22,114 nt of DNA from a virus: positions 1 through 22,114 of the IMG/VR virus record IMGVR_UViG_3300007541_000257. The stretch is one strand, 5' to 3'. Positions 4,479-11,589 of this stretch are shown one piece after another. The position numbers and the translations under genes are program-made. Each line of letters opens with the position of its first letter. The first letter of the stretch is position 1. Below the pieces are notes generated by a model. It ran no database searches. It was not told where the DNA came from and was given only the letters and a program-made list of their open reading frames with translations.

Positions 4479-5113
4479 TGACTGTTAAACTTATAAGTGT
4501 GACTCCTGACGCAGAGCAGACAATGGCATATGTTGCCAGGGTTTCTAATCCTGCCAATCAAGAGAATGACAACTATGCAGGACTTTTGCGTTACTGTATT
4601 AAGCACAATCACTGGAGTGTCTTTGAACAAAGTTTCATGACTCTTGAGATTGAAACTACTCGTGCCATCGCAGCTCAAATTTTGCGTCACCGTAGTTTCA
4701 CCTTTCAAGAATTTTCACAACGGTATGCTGATAGTTCCCTACTCTCGAAGGCGATCCCTCTTCCAGAACTCCGTCGTCAGGACACCAAGAATCGTCAGAA
4801 CAGTATTGATGACTTGGATCCGCTCATCATTGATAGGTTGGAGAAGCAGATGAATACTCTGTTTGATTCTGCAATGGCACTCTATCAACAGATGCTTGAG
4901 TCTGGTGTTGCAAAAGAGTGTGCCCGTAACGTTCTTCCTCTGTGTACTCCCACTCGTATCTATATGAGTGGTTCATGTCGCTCATGGATTCATTATATCA
5001 ATCTGCGTTCTGCAAACGGAACCCAAGCAGAACACATGAAGGTCGCAGAAGCATGTAGGGAAGTATTCAAAGAACAGTTTCCTACAGTTGCAGAAGCCCT
5101 TGAGTGGGTCTAA
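4478..5113 (+). CDS. thyX: FAD-dependent thymidylate synthase
   Basis: A 211-residue ThyX. The signature RHR-X7-S is complete in RHRSFTFQEFSQRY (residues about 70-83), and the ARVSNPANQ and HWSVFEQ segments are typical. The C-terminal SCRSWIHYINLR supplies the substrate-binding arginines. ThyX methylates dUMP to dTMP using methylenetetrahydrofolate, FAD and NAD(P)H, supporting phage DNA synthesis. The ATG at 4478 is used; the preceding in-frame TTG at 4475 overlaps the upstream stop. The length is normal. The TAA stop is embedded in a late-promoter-like TCTAAATA (5109-5116). Confidence 0.97.
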   Translation: MTVKLISVTPDAEQTMAYVARVSNPANQENDNYAGLLRYCIKHNHWSVFEQSFMTLEIETTRAIAAQILRHRSFTFQEFSQRYADSSLLSKAIPLPELRRQDTKNRQNSIDDLDPLIIDRLEKQMNTLFDSAMALYQQMLESGVAKECARNVLPLCTPTRIYMSGSCRSWIHYINLRSANGTQAEHMKVAEACREVFKEQFPTVAEALEWV

Positions 5114-5116
5114 ATA
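5109..5116 (+). promoter_or_regulatory. T4-late-like promoter element
   Basis: TCTAAATA differs from the T4 late -10 TATAAATA at one position and lies 22 nt before the ATG at 5138. The same octamer is found on the minus strand before gp4, and ACTAAATA precedes gp26. Confidence 0.45.
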
Positions 5117-5137
5117 AATTATCTTGAATTTATAACA

Positions 5138-5386
5138 ATGGCAACATACCCTGTAGTGAATAAAACCACTGGCGAACAAAAAGAAGTTGTGATGAGTATT
5201 CACGATTGGAATCAGTGGTTAGAGGATAACCCAGACTGGATTAGGGATTGGTCAGATCCTTCTACTTGTCCTTCTCCTGGAGAAGTCGGTGAGTGGAAAG
5301 ATAAACTGATCAACCGCAATCCTGGTTGGAATGATGTTTTACATAGGGCATCTAAAATGCCTGGTTCACGAGTAAAGAAAATCTAA
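5138..5386 (+). CDS. Conserved small phage protein, FmdB-like N-terminus
   Basis: An 82-residue protein. The opening TYPVVNKTTGEQKEVVMS resembles the beta-hairpin start of the small FmdB-like proteins common in T4-type phages, but the zinc cysteines of FmdB are absent (only one Cys). The C-terminal part NPGWNDVLHRASKMPGS also matches the family style, in which this region ends in a Lys-rich tail. The function is unknown. It precedes phoH with two bases between stop and start. Confidence 0.7.
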   Translation: MATYPVVNKTTGEQKEVVMSIHDWNQWLEDNPDWIRDWSDPSTCPSPGEVGEWKDKLINRNPGWNDVLHRASKMPGSRVKKI

Positions 5387-5388
5387 GT

Positions 5389-6150
5389 ATGCCTGCAAGA
5401 AAAAGAAAGAACGACTCCAATAGCGGTATTGGTAGCATGAGTTCACGACAAATGAAGAGAAAGAAACCGATTAACTCGGATATAATGGTTGACATCAAAC
5501 CGTTGACCGATAACCAAAAAAAGTTTTTTGATGCATACAAAGCAGGTAAGAACCTATTTGCATATGGAGCAGCAGGAACTGGTAAGACATTCATTGCACT
5601 CTACCTTGCACTCAAAGATGTGTTGAATGTAATGACTCCATATGAAAAAGTTTATGTGGTTCGTTCTCTAGTTGCAACTCGTGAGATTGGTTTCCTTCCA
5701 GGAGACCATGAAGATAAGTCTTCTCTCTATCAGATTCCATACAAGAATATGGTTAAGTACATGTTTGAGATGCAAGATGATAATGAGTTTGAAATGCTTT
5801 ACGGTGCATTGAAAGCACAAGAGACGATTCGTTTCTGGTCTACTTCTTTCCTTCGTGGAACTACGATGGATAACTGCATCATTATTGTTGATGAAATGCA
5901 GAACCTGAACTTCCACGAACTTGATTCTATTATCACTCGTGTGGGTGAGAATTGTAAGATCGTTTTCTGTGGTGATGCCGCACAGTCTGACCTTGTGAAG
6001 ACTAATGAAAGAAATGGTATTCTTGATTTCAAAAAGATTATCATGGCAATGACAGAAGACTTTGAGACTGTTGAGTATGATGTTAATGATATTGTTCGCT
6101 CTGGATTCGTCCGTAATTACATTATGACTAAAATTGCACTGGGTATTTGA
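5389..6150 (+). CDS. phoH: PhoH-like ATPase
   Basis: A 253-residue P-loop ATPase of the PhoH family, a common marker gene of marine phages. After a basic, Ser-rich N-terminus come the Q-like motif LTDNQKKFFDAY, Walker A GAAGTGKT (residues about 60-67), VRSLVATREIGFLPGD, Walker B IIIVDEMQN, and a sensor segment FCGDAAQSD. All key residues are present and the length is typical. PhoH belongs to the phosphate-starvation group in hosts; its role in phages is unsettled and may involve RNA metabolism or helicase activity. Its stop shares a base with the following exonuclease ATG. Confidence 0.96.
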   Translation: MPARKRKNDSNSGIGSMSSRQMKRKKPINSDIMVDIKPLTDNQKKFFDAYKAGKNLFAYGAAGTGKTFIALYLALKDVLNVMTPYEKVYVVRSLVATREIGFLPGDHEDKSSLYQIPYKNMVKYMFEMQDDNEFEMLYGALKAQETIRFWSTSFLRGTTMDNCIIIVDEMQNLNFHELDSIITRVGENCKIVFCGDAAQSDLVKTNERNGILDFKKIIMAMTEDFETVEYDVNDIVRSGFVRNYIMTKIALGI

Positions 6151-6836
6151 TGTTTGTTCATTTAGATTATTTGAAAGAAGAAGTTGATCTGGAAGCAACG
6201 AATATAGATGGGACTCGTTTTTATAAAGTCCCATCTGGAAAGATGTATCCATCAATTACTTCGGTCACAAGTTTTTACAACCGTGAAGTCTTCGTTCAAT
6301 GGAGAAAGAAAGTCGGTGAAGAAAAGGCAAACAAGATTACCAGGGAATCTACTTTTCGTGGAACAAAGTTTCATGATTGTGTAGAACTTTATATGAAGAA
6401 TACTCCAATCAGTGAGATTGAGATGCTTCCTTCAACAAAGTTTCTCCTCCTTGCGGCTAAACCTTATTTGGACCGTATAAATAATATACATGCTTTAGAG
6501 AAGTCACTGTATAGTGACTACCTTGGTCTTGCAGGTAGAGTTGACTGTATTGCAGAGTACGATGGCGAACTTGCAGTCATTGACTTTAAGACGGCAACAA
6601 AAATAAAACCAGAGGAATGGATTCAAAATTATTTTGTGCAAGAAACTGCATACGCTTGCATGTACTATGAAATGACTGGTATACCAGTGAAAAAACTTAT
6701 TACTATTATGGTAGCTGAAAATGGAGAATGTGTCGTCTACGAAAAGCGCAACAAGGGTCACTATATTAAACTTCTCACAGAGTACATCAGAAAATTTGTT
6801 GACTACAAAACAGGAACCTATGGAGAATCAGGTTGA
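6150..6836 (+). CDS. RecB/MGME1-like PD-(D/E)XK exonuclease
   Basis: A 228-residue nuclease. The core GRVDCIAEYDGELAVIDFKTA (residues about 129-149) shows the G-x-x-D and D-x-K arrangement of the RecB-type PD-(D/E)XK active site, followed by the conserved Q in YFVQETAYACMY (RecB motif III). The N-terminal YPSITSVTSF and RGTKFHDCVE (H and E of motif I) agree with the exonucleases of cyanophages annotated as mitochondrial genome maintenance exonuclease-like. It probably degrades or processes DNA ends during replication or recombination. ATG 6150 is preferred to the upstream TTG at 6147. Confidence 0.85.
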   Translation: MFVHLDYLKEEVDLEATNIDGTRFYKVPSGKMYPSITSVTSFYNREVFVQWRKKVGEEKANKITRESTFRGTKFHDCVELYMKNTPISEIEMLPSTKFLLLAAKPYLDRINNIHALEKSLYSDYLGLAGRVDCIAEYDGELAVIDFKTATKIKPEEWIQNYFVQETAYACMYYEMTGIPVKKLITIMVAENGECVVYEKRNKGHYIKLLTEYIRKFVDYKTGTYGESG

Positions 6837-7074
6837 AGATCTCATCAAAGAAAAATTTCTATGCCAAGCAAAGTTTGCCCAGGAAATTGAAAGTCTCGTA
6901 AAGAACAATGGTTTCAATTACATTGATGCAATTCTTACATTCTGTGAAGAAAACAAGATTGAAATGGAATCCGTGTCTAAACTGATTTCAAAACCATTGA
7001 AAGAGAAGTTAAAGTATGATGCAATTCAACTGAACTTCTTAAAGAAAACCACAAGAGCAAAACTTCCGCTATGA
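6820..7074 (+). CDS. 33: Late promoter transcription coactivator, gp33-like
   Basis: An 84-residue helical protein. The pattern FAQEIESLVKNNGFNYIDAI, then LTFCEENKIEMESVSKLISKPL, then EKLKYDAIQLNFL, ending in LPL, matches what I know of cyanophage gp33, the small coactivator linking RNA polymerase (beta flap) to the sliding clamp at late promoters. The acidic or hydrophobic C-terminal tail fits the clamp-binding role. The ATG at 6820 lies inside the exonuclease gene end (17-bp overlap); a longer in-frame reading from 6721 lies within the exonuclease gene. The neighbour gp59 supports a replication/late transcription cluster. Confidence 0.75.
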   Translation: MENQVEDLIKEKFLCQAKFAQEIESLVKNNGFNYIDAILTFCEENKIEMESVSKLISKPLKEKLKYDAIQLNFLKKTTRAKLPL

Positions 7075-7259
7075 TTTCCAAAAGTGAATTGATACATTAT
7101 AAAATTCAGGCAGCAATGCGTGAAAATGCATTTATTGATTCTGAATTAAAATATCTTGGAGAACGTTCTGGTCACCACTGGTATCTCATTGCAGGAGAAC
7201 ACGAAGTGATGGCGGAACAAATTGAAGAATTTGAAAATGTTTACGATGACACCGATTGA
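7071..7259 (+). CDS. Small protein between gp33 and gp59
   Basis: A 62-residue protein coupled to gp33 by ATGA. It has a helical N-terminus (SKSELIHYKIQAAMRENAF), a short beta-like core (GHHWYLIAGEHEVM) and an acidic end (EFENVYDDTD). No family is recognised. It overlaps gp59 by 14 bases if gp59 starts at 7246. Confidence 0.7.
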   Translation: MISKSELIHYKIQAAMRENAFIDSELKYLGERSGHHWYLIAGEHEVMAEQIEEFENVYDDTD

Positions 7260-7836
7260 TGTTTACAAGACTTATCTTGCATTTAAGAATCACTTCACTA
7301 AAGTAAGTTATAATTACTTTAAGTATTCTGGTAAGTCCAGAGCATCTGTTGAAGCATATAACAATCGTAAGGATCGTTATTTCTTTGAGAGAATGTCTCG
7401 GAAGAAAACAGATGAAGAGATTAAAGAATTCTTTCTCGCCAATTTCATAGAGTGTGATGATCCCGATCGCTTATGGATTGGCGAGATCATTCAGACTGGT
7501 AATGACAGTCACTCCTCCTGGTTGAAGAGGTTTCAAGGACTTACCTACCTGTTCAAGACAGAGGTAGAAGTCTTTGTGCATAAAGAAACCTTTCAAGAAT
7601 TATTCACAATCAAAGGTCAATCGCATCCTGAGATATTGAAGAAGTATCTCCAGGGTGCTTTGTCTATTGAAACAATGGTTATCCTTGACATGATTCTTGA
7701 TTATGTTAAAGACTTTGATGTAAAACTGAATGATCCAGTGTGGGAAACCGTCAGTTTTAAAATTAAAAAGTATAAACCATTTCTAAATATTGATGTGGAC
7801 AAATACAAAACAATTCTCAAAGAGCAAGTAGCATGA
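7246..7836 (+). CDS. 59: DNA helicase loader, gp59-like
   Basis: A 196-residue protein (T4 gp59 has 217). The start MTPIDVYKTYLAFKNHF and the downstream NRKDRYFFERMSRKK, FLANFIECDDPDRLWIGEI and FQGLTYLFKTEVE segments are the familiar gp59 pattern. It loads the replicative helicase gp41 onto gp32-coated single-stranded DNA at forks and recombination intermediates. ATG 7246 is chosen by comparison with family starts; ATG 7237 or TTG 7222 are alternatives. Placement just upstream of gp32, its direct partner, agrees with the role. It is coupled by ATGA to the next gene. Confidence 0.88.
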   Translation: MTPIDVYKTYLAFKNHFTKVSYNYFKYSGKSRASVEAYNNRKDRYFFERMSRKKTDEEIKEFFLANFIECDDPDRLWIGEIIQTGNDSHSSWLKRFQGLTYLFKTEVEVFVHKETFQELFTIKGQSHPEILKKYLQGALSIETMVILDMILDYVKDFDVKLNDPVWETVSFKIKKYKPFLNIDVDKYKTILKEQVA

Positions 7837-8165
7837 GCAGATTTTTTGATTCTGAAGTAGTAAGAGAGTCAGTTCTTGAACTGGAAGAACTTCAACAAAA
7901 ACTCTACAGTGAGATGATGAACATGCACACATTTTCCACTGAAGAAAAGAGAGAACACTTAGAAACTCTAAAAACATTTTTAGAGAAGCAAAAGATTTTC
8001 TTCTTCCGTATTTCTCTTTCTGATGATCCAGATGCACTGGAGATTAAGCAAAGAGTTATGGACGCAGCAAAAATGTTTGGTTACAATGAAATTGATGGCA
8101 TGGACAAGTTCTTTGAGCAACTTGATTACACCATCAAAAAACTGGAGAAATCCCTTGACAGGTAA
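7833..8165 (+). CDS. DUF1825-like protein shared with cyanobacteria
   Basis: A 110-residue helical protein. Its features line up with the cyanobacterial DUF1825 family: FFDSEVVRESVLELEELQQ at the N-terminus, FSTEEKREHLETLKTFLEKQKIF, the conserved RISLSDDPDA, and a C-terminal MDKFFEQLDYTIKKLEKSL helix. The family is nearly restricted to cyanobacteria and their phages, and its function is unknown. The gene is coupled to gp59 by ATGA, and its stop lies just inside the gp32 promoter. Co-occurrence with gp59 and gp32 hints at a replication-linked role, which is inference only. Confidence 0.82.
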   Translation: MSRFFDSEVVRESVLELEELQQKLYSEMMNMHTFSTEEKREHLETLKTFLEKQKIFFFRISLSDDPDALEIKQRVMDAAKMFGYNEIDGMDKFFEQLDYTIKKLEKSLDR

Positions 8166-8192
8166 GGGCACTTGCCCTATAATAGACCTGTC
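8155..8192 (+). promoter_or_regulatory. Consensus sigma70 promoter of gp32 inside a nested palindrome
   Basis: TTGACA (8155-8160), a 17-bp spacer and TATAAT (8178-8183). GACAGGT (8157-8163) and ACCTGTC (8186-8192) form an outer 7-bp inverted repeat; AGGGC (8165-8169) and GCCCT (8174-8178) form an inner stem filling the spacer. No T-run follows. It could be an operator, or a hairpin in read-through mRNA. Confidence 0.85.
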
Positions 8193-8232
8193 GTCAAATC
8201 CGACACATCCTAATCTATCCTAATTAATCCGT
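8189..8232 (+). promoter_or_regulatory. gp32 leader with hairpin and repeats
   Basis: TGTCG (8189-8193) pairs with CGACA (8201-8205). The rest of the leader is pyrimidine/AT-rich and unstructured, with ATCCTAAT repeated twice and a third partial copy TAATCC, and no Shine-Dalgarno before the ATG at 8233. T4 gp32 represses its own mRNA by binding an unstructured repeat region next to a folded nucleation site; this leader has a similar plan. Confidence 0.4.
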
Positions 8233-9159
8233 ATGTCTTTCGCAAATCTCAAGAAGCAGTCTCGCTCTGGTTCCCTCACCGACAAACTGATCAAGTCTGT
8301 TGAAAAACTCAACGACAAGGGAAGCAGTGGTGTAGATGAGCGCATCTGGAAACCAGCAGTTGATAAGTCTGGCAATGGTTATGCCATCATTCGTTTCCTC
8401 CCCGAACCTGAGGGTTGCGATCTTCCTTGGGCACGAGTCTATACTCATGCCTTCCAAGGTCCTGGTGGTTGGTTGATTGACCAATGTCTCACCACCAAAG
8501 ATCAAAAGTGTCCTGTCTGTGAGCACAACTCCACTCTGTGGAACAATGGTACTGACTCTGGCAAAGAGCAGGCACGTAAGCAAAAGCGTAAACTGTCATA
8601 TTACTCCAACATCTACGTTGTCGCTGATCCCGCAAATCCTGACAACGAAGGTAAGGTCTTCCTGTTTAAGTTCGGTAAGAAGATCTTTGACAAGATCATG
8701 GAAGCAATGAAACCCGAGTTCGCTGATGAAGAACCCATCAACCCCTTTGACTTCTGGCAGGGTGCAAACTTCAAACTGAAGATCCGTAAGGTTGAAGGTT
8801 ATCAGAACTACGACAAGTCTGAGTTTGATCGTCCTTCTGCTCTGTTTGATGACGATGACAAACTGGAGAAAGTGTACAATAATCTCCATGACCTGAATGA
8901 GTTCCTTGATCCTAAGAACTTCAAGTCCTATGATGACCTGAAGAAGCGTCTTGATTACACTCTTGGTGTCCGTGGCGTTCCTAAGTCCATGGATCCTGAG
9001 GTTCAAGAAGAGGAAGCACAGTGGGAGCGTGAGCGTCGTGGTGACTACTCTGAACCAACTGTCTCTCGTTCTGAACCTGAACTGCCGAGTTATGATTCTG
9101 AAAACTCGGAAGAAGAAGATGATTCCCTCAACTACTTCGCCCGACTGGTCAACTCCTGA
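8233..9159 (+). CDS. 32: Single-stranded DNA-binding protein gp32
   Basis: A 308-residue protein close to T4 gp32 (301). The N-terminal basic segment (FANLKKQSRSG) fits the cooperativity domain. The OB-fold core carries the zinc-binding set His72, Cys85, Cys93, Cys96 (last two as CPVC); the His-to-Cys spacing of 13 equals T4's, while Cys85-Cys93 is two residues shorter. The aromatic/basic residues KRKLSYYSNIYVV line the DNA groove. The C-terminus is strongly acidic (SENSEEEDDS), the protein-interaction tail that contacts gp59 and polymerase. The protein coats ssDNA in replication, recombination and repair. It forms a monocistronic unit with its own promoter and terminator. Confidence 0.97.
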   Translation: MSFANLKKQSRSGSLTDKLIKSVEKLNDKGSSGVDERIWKPAVDKSGNGYAIIRFLPEPEGCDLPWARVYTHAFQGPGGWLIDQCLTTKDQKCPVCEHNSTLWNNGTDSGKEQARKQKRKLSYYSNIYVVADPANPDNEGKVFLFKFGKKIFDKIMEAMKPEFADEEPINPFDFWQGANFKLKIRKVEGYQNYDKSEFDRPSALFDDDDKLEKVYNNLHDLNEFLDPKNFKSYDDLKKRLDYTLGVRGVPKSMDPEVQEEEAQWERERRGDYSEPTVSRSEPELPSYDSENSEEEDDSLNYFARLVNS

Positions 9160-9165
9160 TTCAGC

Positions 9166-9190
9166 AACCCTCCGAAAGGAGGGTTTTTTT
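9166..9190 (+). terminator. Intrinsic terminator after gp32
   Basis: AACCCTCC (9166-9173), tetraloop GAAA and GGAGGGTT (9178-9185), with a T-run through 9190. The T-run overlaps the stop codon of convergent gp53 (9189-9191). Confidence 0.93.
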
Positions 9191-9848
9191 ATACCCCAGA
9201 ATCCTTAGGATTGTAAGACCTCTTCATAGTTCTACTTACATACTGTGAGGAGGTTTGATGTCTCATCATATTTCTCATGTCACTTACAAATGCCGCCAAG
9301 TATTCTGGTTTTAATATTCTTATAACTCTCTTTGCTTCATTTATTCTGGTTTCATATTCATAATTTGTAACTGGTCCAACTGGATTTACAGTTTGAATTG
9401 TTCCACCAAAAGTTGTATATGTAAATTGGAAATCTGAATCTACTTCTAAACCACCTTCCAGAATAGTTCTGTTGTACTCATCTCTAATTTCAAATGTTTC
9501 ATAGTGATGAACAGAGTAGATGTTTTCGGTAGAACCATACTTATCAAGCAGGTAATTCTCCAGATCATTATGACTCAAAGGCCATTGATCTCTAATGCTG
9601 GTGATATTATTTGTGATGAGTATTACCCAATCCAATTCGGGATCGTCATAAACATTTTGTGCAACTATATCTGGTCTTGCACCTTCTGGAATCGTTCCAA
9701 ATTTAAATGCAGTGATTGCACTTTCTATATCAGATCTAAGTTTTGCTCTCTTGAAAATATTTTTGACTTCAATTCTTTCATCACTTCTATTTGCACCAGG
9801 CAAACGAGAAACGTAAGATATGTTGGGTAGTTCTCTAAAGTATGACAT
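9189..9848 (-). CDS. 53: Baseplate wedge subunit gp53
   Basis: A 219-residue protein. The hallmark region is ARPDIVAQNVYDDPELDWVILITNN (residues about 58-82, quoted in part), equivalent to the gp53/LysM-like pattern of T4 in which a mini-domain reads NPQLYWVLL. The C-terminal RVIRILKPEYLAAFVSDMRNMM matches the T4 helix that ends the protein (196 residues in T4). gp53 clamps the inner baseplate wedges around the hub. The gene is the last of the minus-strand late operon and converges with gp32. Its stop codon sits in the gp32 terminator T-run. Confidence 0.9.
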   Translation of the reverse strand: MSYFRELPNISYVSRLPGANRSDERIEVKNIFKRAKLRSDIESAITAFKFGTIPEGARPDIVAQNVYDDPELDWVILITNNITSIRDQWPLSHNDLENYLLDKYGSTENIYSVHHYETFEIRDEYNRTILEGGLEVDSDFQFTYTTFGGTIQTVNPVGPVTNYEYETRINEAKRVIRILKPEYLAAFVSDMRNMMRHQTSSQYVSRTMKRSYNPKDSGV

Positions 9849-9849
9849 T

Positions 9850-11589
9850 TTAGTAACCTACGTCATTTGGACTAATGGAATCTAAATCTCCAGTGGATCC
9901 TGCTGGGCCAGTGAATAATCTATCTCCAGTGACCTCTTGGTAATCGGTATCATAGATAGGTTCAAGTTCCTGAACTGTTAATGAAATCTGAATACTTACT
10001 GGTTGACCTCTTTCATATGATGCCCAGATTTGTTCTGGAGTATAATTGACACTGCATGACTTGATAGCACATGCTTTTATCTTATTTACTCCAGATATAT
10101 CGTTTCCACCTTGAGTTTTGAAATTCAATTTGAATATATTTGGGGTTCCTAGGAATAAAGAATTTCCACCAGCAGCACCACCACTGGTCCCTGTTTGTTT
10201 TTTAACTGCCATCCCTTGTTTAAAGAATCTGACAATTTTATTTACTTCCATTGCTTCATTTGAATCTCTAGGACTTAACTTCCAGGAAAATTGGAATGAC
10301 CTTAGAGTTGGTGAATTGAACAGTAATTCCATGTTACTGTTAGGAACTACTCCAAATCCTCTTGATAATATAGATTCTGGCGAAACTTGTATACCTGCCA
10401 TTGCTAAAATTCTAGAAGAGATAGCAGTTTTCACTAAAGCACCAGAATTTTGATTTCCCAATATTGTTTGAATTCCTTTTGCTCCTCCAGCATTGTTAAG
10501 TAGTGCGAGAAAAGTAGCAAGTCTTCCCATTCCACCAAGTCCAAATGCAGAAGCTGCACCACCTAGAGCGGCAGACTTAAGAACATCCCTTGGATTACTA
10601 GCAAATGCATTTAATACTGCAGCATTCAAATCATTCATTTGATCCTCACCCCAGTTTACGGAGTTGGAGTCAGAAATACTATTTGGCATTGGAAGTTTTG
10701 CCATTCCGATATATTTTTTAAGTGGAGTTTTTCGTGTACTTCCTGATGTTAATATATTTACTGACCCGCCCTTTTTGAATATATTATCTTTATATGGAGG
10801 TTTATAACTGTATTGAACTATTTGGATATAGTCTTGGGTAAATTGTGTATTGTCATAAATTGCATCTTTTGGATAACTAAAAGGTCCCTTTAATATACTT
10901 TCTAATTTGTCAGAACCAAATTCTACATTCAAATCTCCACTAATAAGAAGATTAGCAAAATCTATCTTTGTTTGTTGTTGAAGAAAATCTATTCCAGCTT
11001 CAATCCATTCATCTGCTTTCTCTGTAATTGCACTGAACAAATTATTTGGTGCTGTTGTGATTCCTGGACCAGGTGCTGTTGTGATTCCTGAAGATGCTTG
11101 CACCTTTCCATCCGTTCCAACTCCAGTTGCATTTTGTAGAACTGCATTTACTTTTGGCGGACTTTTAGTTCCGTTACTTGCTTTTGCTTCAGCTGTCCAT
11201 TTATTAGTAGCAAAAGTAGATTCATTCCTAATTACACCTAAAACATCATCTGCAGTTAGTGTTTTTTGTGCAGTGCCTATACCTACATTTAGGTCTCCAT
11301 TTTTTATGAGTGTCAATCCTTTTTGGGTGAAATTTGTTGATCCCCCTGGTACAGATTGGAATAGAACGGTAGAACTAGTTGGTTCAACTAATACAACTGT
11401 ACCATTATTTTGATTATATCTAATCTCAAGGGGAAACGCTCCAAGAGTTCCTCTTGAGTCAGTTGTTGTTCCACTATTATCATAAAAATAATTTTTAGTA
11501 CCAATTCTTACTGTTCCCTCAGTTAGTCCACCATTACCCAATTGTAATATATTTCCAGGACCAATGTCTATGTTTAGTTTTTCTGCCAT
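9850..11589 (-). CDS. 48: Baseplate tail tube cap gp48, with long N-terminal extension
   Basis: A 579-residue protein against 364 in T4. The C-terminal half carries the tube-like features, including SFQFSWKLSPRDSNEAMEVN and KIVRFFKQGMA near residues 428-460, and ends in IQISLTVQELEPIYDTDY, typical of tail-tube-fold proteins. The first 170 or so residues are Gly/Thr/Asn-rich, look fibre-like, and have no counterpart in T4. A 24-bp tandem duplication (about 11048-11090) encodes two GITTAP repeats. gp48 caps the hub and nucleates tube polymerisation with gp54. One base separates it from gp53 and none from the upstream gene. Confidence 0.85.
   Translation of the reverse strand: MAEKLNIDIGPGNILQLGNGGLTEGTVRIGTKNYFYDNSGTTTDSRGTLGAFPLEIRYNQNNGTVVLVEPTSSTVLFQSVPGGSTNFTQKGLTLIKNGDLNVGIGTAQKTLTADDVLGVIRNESTFATNKWTAEAKASNGTKSPPKVNAVLQNATGVGTDGKVQASSGITTAPGPGITTAPNNLFSAITEKADEWIEAGIDFLQQQTKIDFANLLISGDLNVEFGSDKLESILKGPFSYPKDAIYDNTQFTQDYIQIVQYSYKPPYKDNIFKKGGSVNILTSGSTRKTPLKKYIGMAKLPMPNSISDSNSVNWGEDQMNDLNAAVLNAFASNPRDVLKSAALGGAASAFGLGGMGRLATFLALLNNAGGAKGIQTILGNQNSGALVKTAISSRILAMAGIQVSPESILSRGFGVVPNSNMELLFNSPTLRSFQFSWKLSPRDSNEAMEVNKIVRFFKQGMAVKKQTGTSGGAAGGNSLFLGTPNIFKLNFKTQGGNDISGVNKIKACAIKSCSVNYTPEQIWASYERGQPVSIQISLTVQELEPIYDTDYQEVTGDRLFTGPAGSTGDLDSISPNDVGY

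Noticed and set aside
5668-6255. Minus-strand open frame of 195 codons opposite phoH
   Set aside because: The plus strand has complete Walker A and B motifs of PhoH; the minus frame shows only shadow composition.
6504-6761. Minus-strand frame of 85 codons opposite the exonuclease
   Set aside because: Shadow of a gene with a clear RecB-type active site; no start signals.
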